DNA of 64,000 nucleotides, from assembly GCF_003286645.3 (NCBI RefSeq), contig NZ_CP127382.2:992001-1056000 (forward strand), written 5' to 3'. A model generated the notes under the pieces. The model did no database searches. It was not told where the DNA came from and saw only the letters and a list, made by a program, of their open reading frames with translations. Position 1 is the first letter of the stretch. Every line of letters begins with the position of its first letter. Shown one piece after another: positions 42,945-52,020 of this stretch. Source of the DNA: Aerococcus tenax (lineage in GTDB: Bacteria > Bacillota > Bacilli > Lactobacillales > Aerococcaceae). A program made the translations under genes and the position numbers.

Positions 42945-44105
42945 TTATTTAAGGTAGTTTAGGGCTGTTTCTTTATAGATATCGACGAAAGCTAAAAATT
43001 TATCTAAGGAAACATATTCATTTTCTTGGTGAGCGACTGAGGGTTCTCCTGGCCCATAAACCGCTAAATCATAGTCTTCACCAATTTGACCGAAATTAGA
43101 AGCATCTGTTGCTCCACCGGTAACGGTCAGCTCTAATTCATGACTGACACTGGATTGGATGGCTTTAATTAAATCATTATCTTCTGTTGAGGTTGCTGGT
43201 GGATTGTCTTGAAGAAGATTCAATTCTAAATACCCCTCACTCTTAGCATTTAGCTCTTCGATACAGTCATTAATTATCGATAACACTAAATCATTGCCCG
43301 CTTCAGGAACTGTTCGGGTATTGGCTTTCATTTTTACTAAACCAGCCACACTATTGATCTGGGTTCCGCCCTCGATCACTGTATTGACATTTAGGGTCTT
43401 CCCTAGGTCAGCATTATAAGCAGATTCTGTATTAAAGTTTTCATCAAAACGTTGATTACTTAAGTTGATATAATCAACCATTAACTGCAAGGCATCAATC
43501 CCCACTTCTGGCATGGAAGAGTGAACAGTTTTCCCATGGGCAATAATTTCATATTGGATAGATCCTTTATGGGCATATACCACTGACTCACTTCCTGATG
43601 GTTCTGCAATTAAAAAGCCATCTGCATCATCTAAATAACCTGCTTCGACTAATTGTTTCGACCCATACATGCCAATTTCTTCACCAACCGTTAGGGCTAA
43701 GCGTAGGCAACCTTTAAAATTGGCGCCGGCTTCCTTTAATTCAATGGCAGCCAAAACCAAGTCAACCAAACCAGACTTCATATCTGAAGTCCCCCTGCCA
43801 TAGATTTTTCCATCATGAATCTCTCCAGCAAAAGGCGGATAGGTCCAGTCACTATGGTCGCCTGCAGATACGACATCAAAATGCCCTGAATAGACCAAGA
43901 CCTTTCCTTCTCCACCTTCACTACCATAGATATTGGCAATAAGTGAAGAACGTCCAGCTTGGTATTCAATAATTTCGCTCTCAATACCATACTTAGCCAG
44001 TAAGCGGCTAAAATATTCAGCGACTTCTGCCTCTTGATCATTTTCACTTTCAATTGCTAATACGTCGCGTAAAATTTGTAATTTTTCCTCATCCGTAAAC
44101 AGCAT
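42945..44105 (-). CDS. M20 family metallopeptidase (ArgE/DapE-like)
   Basis: 386 aa cytoplasmic di-zinc amidohydrolase. Metal ligands in SGHFDVVSAG, GRGTSDMKSG and the catalytic Glu pair in TVGEEIGMYG; dimerisation domain about 175-290; late TGGATDASNF and GPGEPSVAHQENEYV His. The family removes acyl groups or cleaves amino-acid amides (acetylornithine, succinyl-DAP, dipeptides). Substrate not deducible, but the two membrane proteins downstream point to an imported amino-acid conjugate. Confidence 0.9.
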   Translation of the reverse strand: MLFTDEEKLQILRDVLAIESENDQEAEVAEYFSRLLAKYGIESEIIEYQAGRSSLIANIYGSEGGEGKVLVYSGHFDVVSAGDHSDWTYPPFAGEIHDGKIYGRGTSDMKSGLVDLVLAAIELKEAGANFKGCLRLALTVGEEIGMYGSKQLVEAGYLDDADGFLIAEPSGSESVVYAHKGSIQYEIIAHGKTVHSSMPEVGIDALQLMVDYINLSNQRFDENFNTESAYNADLGKTLNVNTVIEGGTQINSVAGLVKMKANTRTVPEAGNDLVLSIINDCIEELNAKSEGYLELNLLQDNPPATSTEDNDLIKAIQSSVSHELELTVTGGATDASNFGQIGEDYDLAVYGPGEPSVAHQENEYVSLDKFLAFVDIYKETALNYLK

Positions 44106-44237
44106 AAGAATGCCTCCTTTATTATGTTACAAATTCTTATTCAAAATCGTTTATTTTTTTAATAATACCATAAAAAGGAAAAATTGGTTAGATATTCTTA
44201 CATAAAAAATAGTTTAAAATGAATAAAATCTAGCTAA

Positions 44238-44271
44238 AAATAAAAAGAGCCCATGGTCTAACCATGAGCTC
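44238..44271 (-). terminator. Terminator after the Cu/Zn SOD gene
   Basis: On the minus strand an 11-bp stem (44271-44261 with 44257-44247, one G-U pair), 3-base loop and a T-rich tail of ten bases. Confidence 0.85.
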
Positions 44272-44297
44272 ACAGTGTCTATAACCTACTTAATCGC

Positions 44298-44768
44298 TTA
44301 TTTAGCTGGGAAGATTACGCCACCTAATTGACGACCACCAGCATCCCCTGTAGGTTGGGAAATATAGTCATCTGCACCAGTGTGTACAATTAGGGCTGTC
44401 CCGTTACCTTCATTATGAAGGGAATATTTAGCATCCTCTTTTAGAGAAAGGCCTTCAATTTCGTAGACTCCTTTAAAGTCACCACTAGCAGGAACTTCAA
44501 TGTTTGGTAAGTCACCTAAGTGAGGACCATTTTCTGATTTTTTACCATGGTCAACACCTGTTGGGTTGAAGTGACTTTTTGCATCAGCAAATTCTTCTTC
44601 TGGAGATGCAGCACCATATTCGTGAATGTGCATTGCAAATTCACCTTCTGGTAAACCGTGAAAATCTACAGTAACTTTTACCTTACCGTCGCCTTCTTCA
44701 AAGGTAGCGGTACCTGAATCTTCACCTTTTTGATTAAGCATGTTAACAACAACTTTTTCATCTGACAT
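44298..44768 (-). CDS. Cu/Zn superoxide dismutase family protein, no signal peptide
   Basis: 156 aa. Metal-ligand motifs: HIHEYG, the zinc loop with KSHFNPTGVDHG and GPHLGDLP, and IVHTGADDYISQPTGDAGGR. Copper and zinc His residues and the channel Arg are present. Start ATG 44768 behind AAAGGAG; a TTG two codons up is unnecessary. It lacks a signal or lipobox, so it would be cytoplasmic, unlike most bacterial SodC/YojM proteins. Monocistronic. Confidence 0.88.
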   Translation of the reverse strand: MSDEKVVVNMLNQKGEDSGTATFEEGDGKVKVTVDFHGLPEGEFAMHIHEYGAASPEEEFADAKSHFNPTGVDHGKKSENGPHLGDLPNIEVPASGDFKGVYEIEGLSLKEDAKYSLHNEGNGTALIVHTGADDYISQPTGDAGGRQLGGVIFPAK

Positions 44769-44843
44769 ATGCAAAACTCCTTTCCTCTTTAACTACTCTC
44801 ATCATATCATTTTTATTTGATAAAGAACAAATAATATGCTTCA

Positions 44844-45305
44844 TTACCACTCTTGACTGGAAAGATAGCGCTGGCGTTTATTTTCCAGTTCAGGGATATT
44901 TTCTGCCATAAAGTGATTCCAAAGTTTTTGGCTGTTACCGTGCCGGGCAATGATATTGTTATCTGACTTATTTTCACTATCACTTGCTTCCATACGAACT
45001 TGGTAGTCATCCCACACCACTTCGAGGAATTGGTCCAGATCTTCTACAGTAACATCATTATTTAGGCGATAATTATTGGCTTGACGTATCAAGGTTTCCT
45101 TTTGTCGGTCACTATCAAATGCAGCTAAATAGCCATGAATGACCATGTAGAAAGCAATTTCATCATTAATCCCTTTAAAATTGAATGCAATATTAATCCC
45201 TGCCTGCGCTAGCTCATCATAATTAATAGTTTTTACAAGTTCCAGATAGTGACCGAATTGACTTTTTAAGATGACTTGCTTTTTTTTACTTGACCCTAAT
45301 GTCAA
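44844..45305 (-). CDS. Unknown 153-aa protein of the MoxR-VWA operon
   Basis: Not recognised. Starts with TTG behind AGGAGAGAGGG. Soluble, mostly helical, with no obvious catalytic motif; a basic N-terminus (SSKKKQVILKSQFGHYLELV), then INYDELAQAGINIAFNF and an acidic VTVEDLDQFLEVVWDDYQVRME. 27 bp after the VWA gene, same strand, so probably the third component of that system, for instance an adaptor or substrate; inference from position. Confidence 0.65.
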   Translation of the reverse strand: MTLGSSKKKQVILKSQFGHYLELVKTINYDELAQAGINIAFNFKGINDEIAFYMVIHGYLAAFDSDRQKETLIRQANNYRLNNDVTVEDLDQFLEVVWDDYQVRMEASDSENKSDNNIIARHGNSQKLWNHFMAENIPELENKRQRYLSSQEW

Positions 45306-45332
45306 ATTTCCCTCTCTCCTTTATGCCTAGCG

Positions 45333-46886
45333 TTAATGCTTTTGTTTAATTATCCGGTGATTATATTTTTCATCTTGGCGTAAGTATAATAATTTTCCTC
45401 CGCTATCGGTAGATAGTGGCGAAGGCTCCTTAGGGTCAGCTGTTGTCAGCACCCAGTACATGTTTTGATAACCGTAACGCTCAAAGCCATCATCGCCGTA
45501 TCCATCAGTAAAATAGACAGACACTGAATTTCTATCATTAAAACCATTGTCGTGTAACCATTCAAAGGCGGGTGCAAAACTGGTTCCTCCCCGACCCTCA
45601 AATTGAAACTGGTCAACATTACTTTGATCCAGTTTATTAACACCGACCACCTGGGTATCTACTTGGACCACCCAAATATCAGTCCCTAAAGTTTTATTAA
45701 TATTAGCAAGCTCTGCTAAGCTGTATGCTAAAGCCTCGGCATTTTGCGAAGCACTGGTATCAATGAAGGCCACTAATTGAGCGGCAGTGTCTAAAGTTCT
45801 TCCCGGTAGGTCGATCCGATAGGGTTGGCGGCGATTGACCCGGTTTTTGGAATAGCGATAGGGAATTGGTGCTTGACCTAAACCGCGCATGATAATGTCC
45901 TTCCAATTCAGAGAACGTTGCTTAAAGAGAACTTGAACTTTTTCTTTAATATTACCACTGAGGTGTTTACGCATTTCTTCATCCATATTTTCATAAGCCC
46001 TACGTACAATACCGTTGATAATTTTTCGGTGTAAGTCATTATTCTTACTCTGGGGAATAACAGGCTGCATGGAATGATTTTTCTTCATTTCATCATTTAA
46101 TTGTTCTGCCGACTCTATTCGCAATTCCCGAGCTTTTTCAGGATCAAAATTTTTGCTGAGTTGACTATAGGTATCATTCATATCTCCACTGCCCTTCATC
46201 TTCTCAAAGGTTGACCATACCCGATCATGGCTATGGTGTTTGGGGTCATCGTGAGCAGCTTTCAACTCTTGATAGTAATATAAAGAACCCTGTTTCTCGT
46301 TAAGGGAGTTTTTAGACAGCAAATTCCTCATGCCCTCAAGGCTAGCTGCGTGGTCTGGGAGGTTATCGATGTATTGATTGACCTCAGTATCCATGGCCAC
46401 GCTCATCATTTTGCCATCTTCTTCATTGAGGAAGGCCCAATCATAGTCAGTCAAATGATTAAAAATAATATGGTAACAAATTTGACGGATGCCAGCTAAC
46501 ATTTGCTTTGGGCCCTGATAGTACATGAAAAACAAGACCGGATTGACTGACAGGGTTAAGCTAGTTCCCTCAACACTGACATTCAGAGGCTTTGCCAGGT
46601 CTTCAGACATCCTGCGGTCCATCTGGTATAAAACTCCAGCAAAAAGAACGTCTCCAGCTCCTTGGTAAGAACGATTTGCCATGAGTTTAGCACATAAAAG
46701 ACCAATAAATTCATCCATTAACTGAGTAAATTTATCATAGTCCTCCGACCATCCGAAATTCATATAGATGATGAAGGCATAATTGAGTTCACGAAAGAGC
46801 TGATTGATATCATCATAAAGAAGATCTGACTGCTGGATTTTATCTTCCTTTTCTTCCTGAGTCGGTTCGCTCTGCATTCGATTCAT
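45333..46886 (-). CDS. VWA-like (DUF2201) protein paired with MoxR-type ATPase
   Basis: 517 aa. N-terminal DUF2201-like metallopeptidase-type domain (FFMYYQGPKQMLAGIRQICYHIIFNHL; the HExxH-like motif is not intact, reading CYHIIFNH), a charged middle, and a C-terminal VWA-like domain with MIDAS-type DTSASQN and a late FTDGYGDDGF. Start at 46886 is chosen because GAGGTGA lies 5-6 bases upstream; an ATG at 46934 overlaps the previous gene and has no clear site. MoxR/VWA pairs act as chaperones or metal-insertion machines. Confidence 0.8.
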   Translation of the reverse strand: MNRMQSEPTQEEKEDKIQQSDLLYDDINQLFRELNYAFIIYMNFGWSEDYDKFTQLMDEFIGLLCAKLMANRSYQGAGDVLFAGVLYQMDRRMSEDLAKPLNVSVEGTSLTLSVNPVLFFMYYQGPKQMLAGIRQICYHIIFNHLTDYDWAFLNEEDGKMMSVAMDTEVNQYIDNLPDHAASLEGMRNLLSKNSLNEKQGSLYYYQELKAAHDDPKHHSHDRVWSTFEKMKGSGDMNDTYSQLSKNFDPEKARELRIESAEQLNDEMKKNHSMQPVIPQSKNNDLHRKIINGIVRRAYENMDEEMRKHLSGNIKEKVQVLFKQRSLNWKDIIMRGLGQAPIPYRYSKNRVNRRQPYRIDLPGRTLDTAAQLVAFIDTSASQNAEALAYSLAELANINKTLGTDIWVVQVDTQVVGVNKLDQSNVDQFQFEGRGGTSFAPAFEWLHDNGFNDRNSVSVYFTDGYGDDGFERYGYQNMYWVLTTADPKEPSPLSTDSGGKLLYLRQDEKYNHRIIKQKH

Positions 46887-46926
46887 CGCTCTCACCTCTT
46901 TTATTCTTTTTCTAGTTCCGGAAATA

Positions 46927-48135
46927 TTAGTCATTATCTTCTAAATCTGATCCACTAGCCATAGTGATGGCATAAGCTTTATCGATAAAGCGTTCGTCTT
47001 CACTTAGTCCTGCTCTTAATTCTTCTAAAGCACTCCCTGCTTCAGCTTGCATTAGGCGAGTGACTAAGGAATAGATTAAGTCGGGGTCAGCGAGTAAAAA
47101 TAAATCAACATAGCGACTAAGCAAATCCGGATCCTTGATGTGCTTCTTATGGTCCAAGAGCGATTGAGTTAAATCTTGAATAATTCTTTTCTTCCTAATC
47201 GCAGGCATCTTTAAAAAACGTTCTTTAATTGATTCAGGTAAATCCGGACTATCTAAATCAATAATTTCTTTAGGACTAATGTAGTCCCCTTGGTGATTTT
47301 CTAGATAAGACAAGAAGACCTGTCCGGCCTCTTCACCAATACAGCCGTCGATCCCTTCAATTAAGAAGGCGAGTAAGTCATCATCTTCAATTTGTGTTGG
47401 ATCAATCCCCATGGCTTCATAATCATAGAGCAAGTGGGATAAACGTTCATAGGCACGAGGAGTTGGGTTTTTATCACGGGTCTCATCAATAACAATGAAA
47501 TATTGACGCCCTTCTGCTTGGAGATAGTCCTTGACTAGCGGATGAATGTTAGCCTGCCCCGACTCATTTTCCTGGTCAGCAAAGCTCTCTACCCAATGGT
47601 CTAAATTAGCTCCCATCCGAATGCGCATGGTCCGGTCATTAATAGCTAAATCACGTGCACTCGTTGCATAAGCGTTTCCTTCAAACCCCTCTGTATCGCT
47701 AGAAGGATTCTCTGCGGTAATAATAATGACATTATCAGGGAGCTGAATTCCCATTAGATGACGTTGTAATACCAAGTTCATGAGTTCGCTTTGAACCATG
47801 GCGATGGGACGGTTAAATTCATCTAAAAATAAGATCACCTTATGGTCAGGGTTTGCTTTGGCTTCATCCACTGCCCCTTGAATTTGGGGGTTGAGATAAT
47901 ATTCAATGCGGTTCTCTTTGGGGATGGGCATGGTTAAGTCCCCCGGTTGCAGTAAGGAACAGGTCATTTCATAAAACCCATAGCCCAAGTCTCGGGCTAA
48001 ATTTTGTACCAGTTGCGTCTTACCGATTCCGCCGTGTCCAACAATATCTACTACAATATCTGATTCAGCTTTTAATAATAATTTCATTCCTTTGTAAACG
48101 GCTTGATAAGTTAGTCCTGGTGTACGATCGGCCAT
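46927..48135 (-). CDS. MoxR-type AAA+ ATPase
   Basis: 402 aa. Walker A GHGGIGKTQL, Walker B VILFLDEFNR, sensor 1 IIITAENPSSDTEGF, arginine-containing helices later, C-terminal helical lid. Dynein-related/MoxR group, which with a VWA partner remodels or activates other proteins. First of three genes read on the minus strand; the upstream region 48136-48312 separates it from the divergent HAD gene. Confidence 0.87.
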   Translation of the reverse strand: MADRTPGLTYQAVYKGMKLLLKAESDIVVDIVGHGGIGKTQLVQNLARDLGYGFYEMTCSLLQPGDLTMPIPKENRIEYYLNPQIQGAVDEAKANPDHKVILFLDEFNRPIAMVQSELMNLVLQRHLMGIQLPDNVIIITAENPSSDTEGFEGNAYATSARDLAINDRTMRIRMGANLDHWVESFADQENESGQANIHPLVKDYLQAEGRQYFIVIDETRDKNPTPRAYERLSHLLYDYEAMGIDPTQIEDDDLLAFLIEGIDGCIGEEAGQVFLSYLENHQGDYISPKEIIDLDSPDLPESIKERFLKMPAIRKKRIIQDLTQSLLDHKKHIKDPDLLSRYVDLFLLADPDLIYSLVTRLMQAEAGSALEELRAGLSEDERFIDKAYAITMASGSDLEDND

Positions 48136-48312
48136 TTAAAAACCTCTTTCTTCTTTAATCTCTAAGGGATATTATAGCTAAAAGCCCTGCTTATTCCTAT
48201 TGATGTGTTTAGCGAAGTTAACTTAAAGTGACTAAGAATATTTTTTAAGGGCATTGTGTGCTAGAGTTAAGGTAAATAAGAATCTAAGTGAAAGCAAAAG
48301 AAAGGAAAAATT

Positions 48313-49134
48313 ATGACTGAAAGCTTTGAAGAAATCAAATTAGTTGCTAGTGACATGGACGGCACCCTCTTAAATGACCAAGGTAAATTGCCTAAGCAAC
48401 TTGGCTCCTATATGGACGACTTGCAGGACCAAGGGATTATTTTTGGGATTGCTTCAGGGAAACCTTATTATGCTTTAGAAGCAGTCTTTAAAGACCGGAT
48501 AAAAGAAATGGCCTTAGTCTGCTCTGGTGGGACCTTCGTTAGCTACCAGGAAGAGACTGTTTATAATTCAACCATTTCCAAGGCTGGTTATAGGAATTTA
48601 GTTCGTTTAATTAAAAAGGCTTCTAAAGGCATTCCCGCTCTAATTGCTAATGATAAGGCTTATTTTGATTACCAAGCAAAACCTTACTACGATGATTTTA
48701 GCGACTATGTAAAGATCGAATTTGTTGAGGATTTAAGTCAAGTAGAAGCTGAAGTGAATAAAGTAACTGCCTACTTCCCTGATTATGACAATAAAGACTA
48801 CCTCAAAGAGTATCAAGAGCAAATTTCCGGCCCTTATACCGTGATGCCTAGTGGCGCAAAGTGGATTGATATCACTATGGAAGGCCAATCAAAGGGTCAC
48901 GGCTTAGAAAAATTACTGGAAAAACTTAATTATTCTCCCCGTGAATTAGTCGTTATTGGTGATAGTGGGAACGATACCGAAATGCTCTCCTTAACCCCTC
49001 ATTCCTTTGCCATGAAGAACGCAACTGACCAGGTCAAATCTTACGCCAACTATACAACCAGCCAAAGCAACAATGATCAAGGCGTTCTTGAGGTCTATAA
49101 AAAGGTACTTGCTGCTAAAAATGAAAGCAAGTAG
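48313..49134 (+). CDS. Cof-type HAD phosphatase
   Basis: 273 aa HAD-IIB hydrolase of sugar phosphates, flavin nucleotides or similar. Motif I ASDMDGTLLND, motif II SGG region, motif III Lys in GHGLEKLLEKL, motif IV IGDSGNDTEML. Start ATG follows AGAAAGGAAAAA. Substrate of such enzymes is rarely deducible. It precedes the fructosamine-kinase-like gene by 67 bp on the same strand. Confidence 0.92.
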   Translation: MTESFEEIKLVASDMDGTLLNDQGKLPKQLGSYMDDLQDQGIIFGIASGKPYYALEAVFKDRIKEMALVCSGGTFVSYQEETVYNSTISKAGYRNLVRLIKKASKGIPALIANDKAYFDYQAKPYYDDFSDYVKIEFVEDLSQVEAEVNKVTAYFPDYDNKDYLKEYQEQISGPYTVMPSGAKWIDITMEGQSKGHGLEKLLEKLNYSPRELVVIGDSGNDTEMLSLTPHSFAMKNATDQVKSYANYTTSQSNNDQGVLEVYKKVLAAKNESK

Positions 49135-49201
49135 CATAATTAAATATCATATAGACTATCGACTAATTTATGAATAAAATATAGCGAAAGGAGTCCTAAT
49201 A

Positions 49202-50074
49202 ATGACGAAAATTAACCGTCAATGGATCAGTCAATTACCAGTGAAGGACATTCAAAAGCTCCATCCTGTTGCAGGTGGAGACGTCAACGATGCTTATCGC
49301 ATCGATAGTAGTAATGGTCCTTACTTCCTCCTGGTCCAAAAAAATACACCAGCTTCCTTTTATGACAGTGAGGTTGCTGGTCTTAAGGCCTTTGAAAAGG
49401 CAGGTATCACCGCACCAAAAGTGATCAGTCAGGGCGAAATTAATGGTGACGCCTATCTGCTCTTGACTTATCTTGATGAAGGCTTTTTAGGCGACCAAAA
49501 GCGATTGGCTGAATTAATCAGTAACTTACACCATGTCCACAGCGACAAGGGTCAATTTGGCTTTGACCTTGATTATCAAGGGTCCAGCTTAACCTTCTCA
49601 AATGCTTGGAATGTCTCTTGGTCTGACTTTTTCATTCAACAAAGGCTAGACCCCCTCCATGACTATCTGATGGACCACCAACTATGGCAAAAGGCCGAAA
49701 GTGATGCCTATCAAGAAATTCGCGCTATCATTATAGATAGCTTGAGCCAGCATAAGAGTCACCCTTCCCTCCTACATGGCGACTTATGGTCAGGTAATTT
49801 TATGTTTTTAAGCGATGGTCGACCGGCTATCTTTGATCCTGCCCCTTTTTACGGCGATCGGGAGTTTGATATCGGGGTCTCCATGGTCTTTGGCGGATTT
49901 AACCAGGATTTTTATCAATCCTATCAAGCCTTCTATCCCATGGCTGAAGGCTATGAATTCCGCTTAGAATTTTATCAGTTATATTTACTTATGCTACATT
50001 TGGCTAAGTTTGGAACGGTGTATTATGACAGTGTCGATGCTACTATGAGAAGAATAAAAGTAAAGGCTAAATAG
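49202..50074 (+). CDS. Fructosamine kinase-like (FN3K) protein
   Basis: 290 aa protein-kinase-fold enzyme. N-terminal GGDVNDAYRI and LLVQKN with the ATP-binding Lys, catalytic loop LLHGDLWSGNFMF, metal-binding Asp in IFDPAPFYGDREFDIG. Phosphorylates ketosamines so that glycated proteins can lose the sugar. Start ATG behind AAAGGAG. Its stop codon is inside a terminator stem. Confidence 0.88.
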   Translation: MTKINRQWISQLPVKDIQKLHPVAGGDVNDAYRIDSSNGPYFLLVQKNTPASFYDSEVAGLKAFEKAGITAPKVISQGEINGDAYLLLTYLDEGFLGDQKRLAELISNLHHVHSDKGQFGFDLDYQGSSLTFSNAWNVSWSDFFIQQRLDPLHDYLMDHQLWQKAESDAYQEIRAIIIDSLSQHKSHPSLLHGDLWSGNFMFLSDGRPAIFDPAPFYGDREFDIGVSMVFGGFNQDFYQSYQAFYPMAEGYEFRLEFYQLYLLMLHLAKFGTVYYDSVDATMRRIKVKAK

Positions 50075-50090
50075 GCCTTTACTCTTTTTT
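50059..50090 (+). terminator. Terminator overlapping the FN3K stop codon
   Basis: 9-bp stem AGTAAAGGC/GCCTTTACT (50059-50067, 50075-50083) with the stop codon in the loop, followed by CTTTTTT. It also overlaps the end of the converging minus-strand gene. Confidence 0.8.
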
Positions 50091-50441
50091 GGTAGGCATT
50101 TTGAAAAATAACCATAACCCAAATATTATACCTATGACAATAATTAGTAATCTGACAGGCTTAAGTGGGACAAAATAAATGGATATAGCCATTACGGTAT
50201 AGGTAATGAGTATAATTTGTGCTTTCTTTTTTAAAGGAATCCCACCACCATCTTCAAAATCTGCTCCATAATATTGGTAGATTTTTGTACTTTTCAGCCA
50301 TTGATCAAAGCGCTTAGAGCTACGCGCAAAGGCCCAGGCTGCTAATAGCATGAATGGAGTTGTTGGTAATACAGGGATAAAGGTTCCCAAGGCACCTAGA
50401 GCGAAGGAAGTCCAACCTAAAATGAGATAAAAATAACGCAT
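50079..50441 (-). CDS. YbaN-like DUF454 membrane protein
   Basis: 120 aa small inner-membrane protein, three helices. Conserved GTFIPVLPTTPFMLLAAWAF and SSKRFDQWLKSTKIYQ identify DUF454/YbaN. Function unknown. Ends converging on the FN3K gene. Confidence 0.88.
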   Translation of the reverse strand: MRYFYLILGWTSFALGALGTFIPVLPTTPFMLLAAWAFARSSKRFDQWLKSTKIYQYYGADFEDGGGIPLKKKAQIILITYTVMAISIYFVPLKPVRLLIIVIGIIFGLWLFFKMPTKKE

Positions 50442-50673
50442 TCTACCAGCTCCTTTAAAATATAGGTTATATCTATAATAACAGTAAAAGCGACTGAAGA
50501 TAAGAAATAATCCATAACTATTATATTCTATTTATTTTCTCAATAGTGTAGACATTTTGCCAAATTCATTTTACAATAATTAAGAAAGCGTTTAATTTTT
50601 TAATCACGCTAAATATCAAATAATCAAATTGTTAAACAGGAAATCCCTGGCTTAGCGAAAGGAGTTTTTTTAA

Positions 50674-51225
50674 TTGAAAATTGTCGGTATTATTGGTAAC
50701 AATGCTTCTAAGTCTCATAACCGTCTTTTAATTGAACATATGGCCAATAAATTCGGTGACGAAGTTGAATTTGAAGTTGCTGAAATTAACGAAATCCCTC
50801 TATTTAACGCAGATTACATGGGGCAAGATGTTCCTGACGTGGTCAATGAATTAGCAGACAAAATTGAAGCTGCTGACGGCGTTGTTATTTCAACAGCTGA
50901 ATATGACCACGCTATTACCGCAGCCCTAAAAAGTGTTATCGAATGGTTATCAAGTGTTCGTAAACCTTTCCAAAACAAACCTGTTATGATTGTGGGGGCT
51001 TCATTAGGTACCCTAGGTTCTGTTCGTGCCCAAGATAATTTACGTAACATTTTCACTTCTCCAGGTTTATATGCTAGAGTTTTCCCAGGTGCAGAATTTT
51101 TAATGGGACAAGCTGCTAACAAATTTGACGAAACCGGTCGCATGACTGATGAAGGAACAGATAAATTCTTAGATATGCTCTTCCATCAATTCCTTGATTT
51201 CGTTAAAGAACAACAAGAAGACTAA
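50674..51225 (+). CDS. NADPH-dependent FMN reductase-type flavoprotein
   Basis: 183 aa flavodoxin-fold oxidoreductase. N-terminal GIIGNNASKSHNRLL phosphate loop, STAEYDHAITAALKSVIEWL and PVMIVGASLGTLGSVRAQDNLR typical of the NAD(P)H:FMN/quinone reductase family. The start is TTG at 50674, 9 bases after AAAGGAG; no alternative ATG fits. Electron acceptor unknown. Monocistronic with a strong terminator. Confidence 0.88.
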   Translation: MKIVGIIGNNASKSHNRLLIEHMANKFGDEVEFEVAEINEIPLFNADYMGQDVPDVVNELADKIEAADGVVISTAEYDHAITAALKSVIEWLSSVRKPFQNKPVMIVGASLGTLGSVRAQDNLRNIFTSPGLYARVFPGAEFLMGQAANKFDETGRMTDEGTDKFLDMLFHQFLDFVKEQQED

Positions 51226-51245
51226 CAAATTATTCACTTCTGTAT

Positions 51246-51292
51246 GCCATAGCTGTTGGATTCCCAGCAACTATGGCTTTATTTTTATTTTT
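51246..51292 (+). terminator. Terminator after the FMN reductase gene
   Basis: GCCATAG/CTATGGC outer stem with a paired inner part around loop ATTC (51246-51277), then TTTATTTTTATTTTT. Confidence 0.85.
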
Positions 51293-51316
51293 AGTATATA
51301 TTCAGGAGGTCAACTT

Positions 51317-51955
51317 ATGCTCATAGTATCTCGAGTCGTTACTGAGGTGTTGGAGGCTAATACCTATCTAGTCTATAACGAGCAAAATCAAGAAGCTCTA
51401 ATTATTGATCCCGGTTCTTCAGCGGACAAAATTCGTGCGGAAATTCAAAAGCTACAGCTAAAACCCCTTGCTGTCTTAATTACTCATGGTCATTGTGACC
51501 ATATCGGTGCCCTAGACGATATCCGGCAATACTATCAAATTCCGGTTTACATCAATCAAGCTGAGGCGCCTTGGTTGAGTGACCCCATGTATAATATGAG
51601 TCCCTTTATTGGTTTAGGTCACTTGACTTTTCAAGCGGCTGATTCTTACTATCAAGATGACCAAAAACAAAGTATCGGAAGTATTGACTTTACCCCTATC
51701 CATACACCGGGACATACTAAGGGAAGTACTTGCTTATTCTTTAATAATGACGACCAGCCTTTCATGATGACTGGTGATACCCTCTTTAAAGGAACGATCG
51801 GTCGAACCGACTTTCCGGGTGGAGATAGTCAAGCGATTATGCAAAGTATTCCACAAAAATTGTTTACTCTACCAGACCAGACCCTGGTTTATCCAGGACA
51901 TTACGGGGCTTCTACCATTGCTGAAGAAAAATTAACAAATCCCTTTTTTAATTAA
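51317..51955 (+). CDS. MBL-fold hydrolase (glyoxalase II-like)
   Basis: 212 aa. Metal ligands THGHCDHIGA (HxHxDH), HTPGHTKGST, TGDTLF and the final YPGHYG. This is the YqgX/glyoxalase-II-like type common in Firmicutes; whether it cleaves S-lactoylglutathione or another thioester or phosphoester is unknown. The ATG at 51317 follows CAGGAGGT; a longer frame from 51194 crosses the upstream terminator and is rejected. Confidence 0.9.
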   Translation: MLIVSRVVTEVLEANTYLVYNEQNQEALIIDPGSSADKIRAEIQKLQLKPLAVLITHGHCDHIGALDDIRQYYQIPVYINQAEAPWLSDPMYNMSPFIGLGHLTFQAADSYYQDDQKQSIGSIDFTPIHTPGHTKGSTCLFFNNDDQPFMMTGDTLFKGTIGRTDFPGGDSQAIMQSIPQKLFTLPDQTLVYPGHYGASTIAEEKLTNPFFN

Positions 51956-51959
51956 ATAG

Positions 51960-52020
51960 AAAAGTACCCTTCAACGATCACTTATCCTTCTAAGTCATCT
52001 TGAGGAGTGCTTTTTCTTTT
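51960..52020 (+). terminator. Terminator after the MBL hydrolase gene
   Basis: 15-bp imperfect stem (51960-51974 with 52000-52014, two G-U pairs and one mismatch), then TTTCTTTT. It reaches into the last codons of the converging iminopeptidase gene. Confidence 0.6.
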
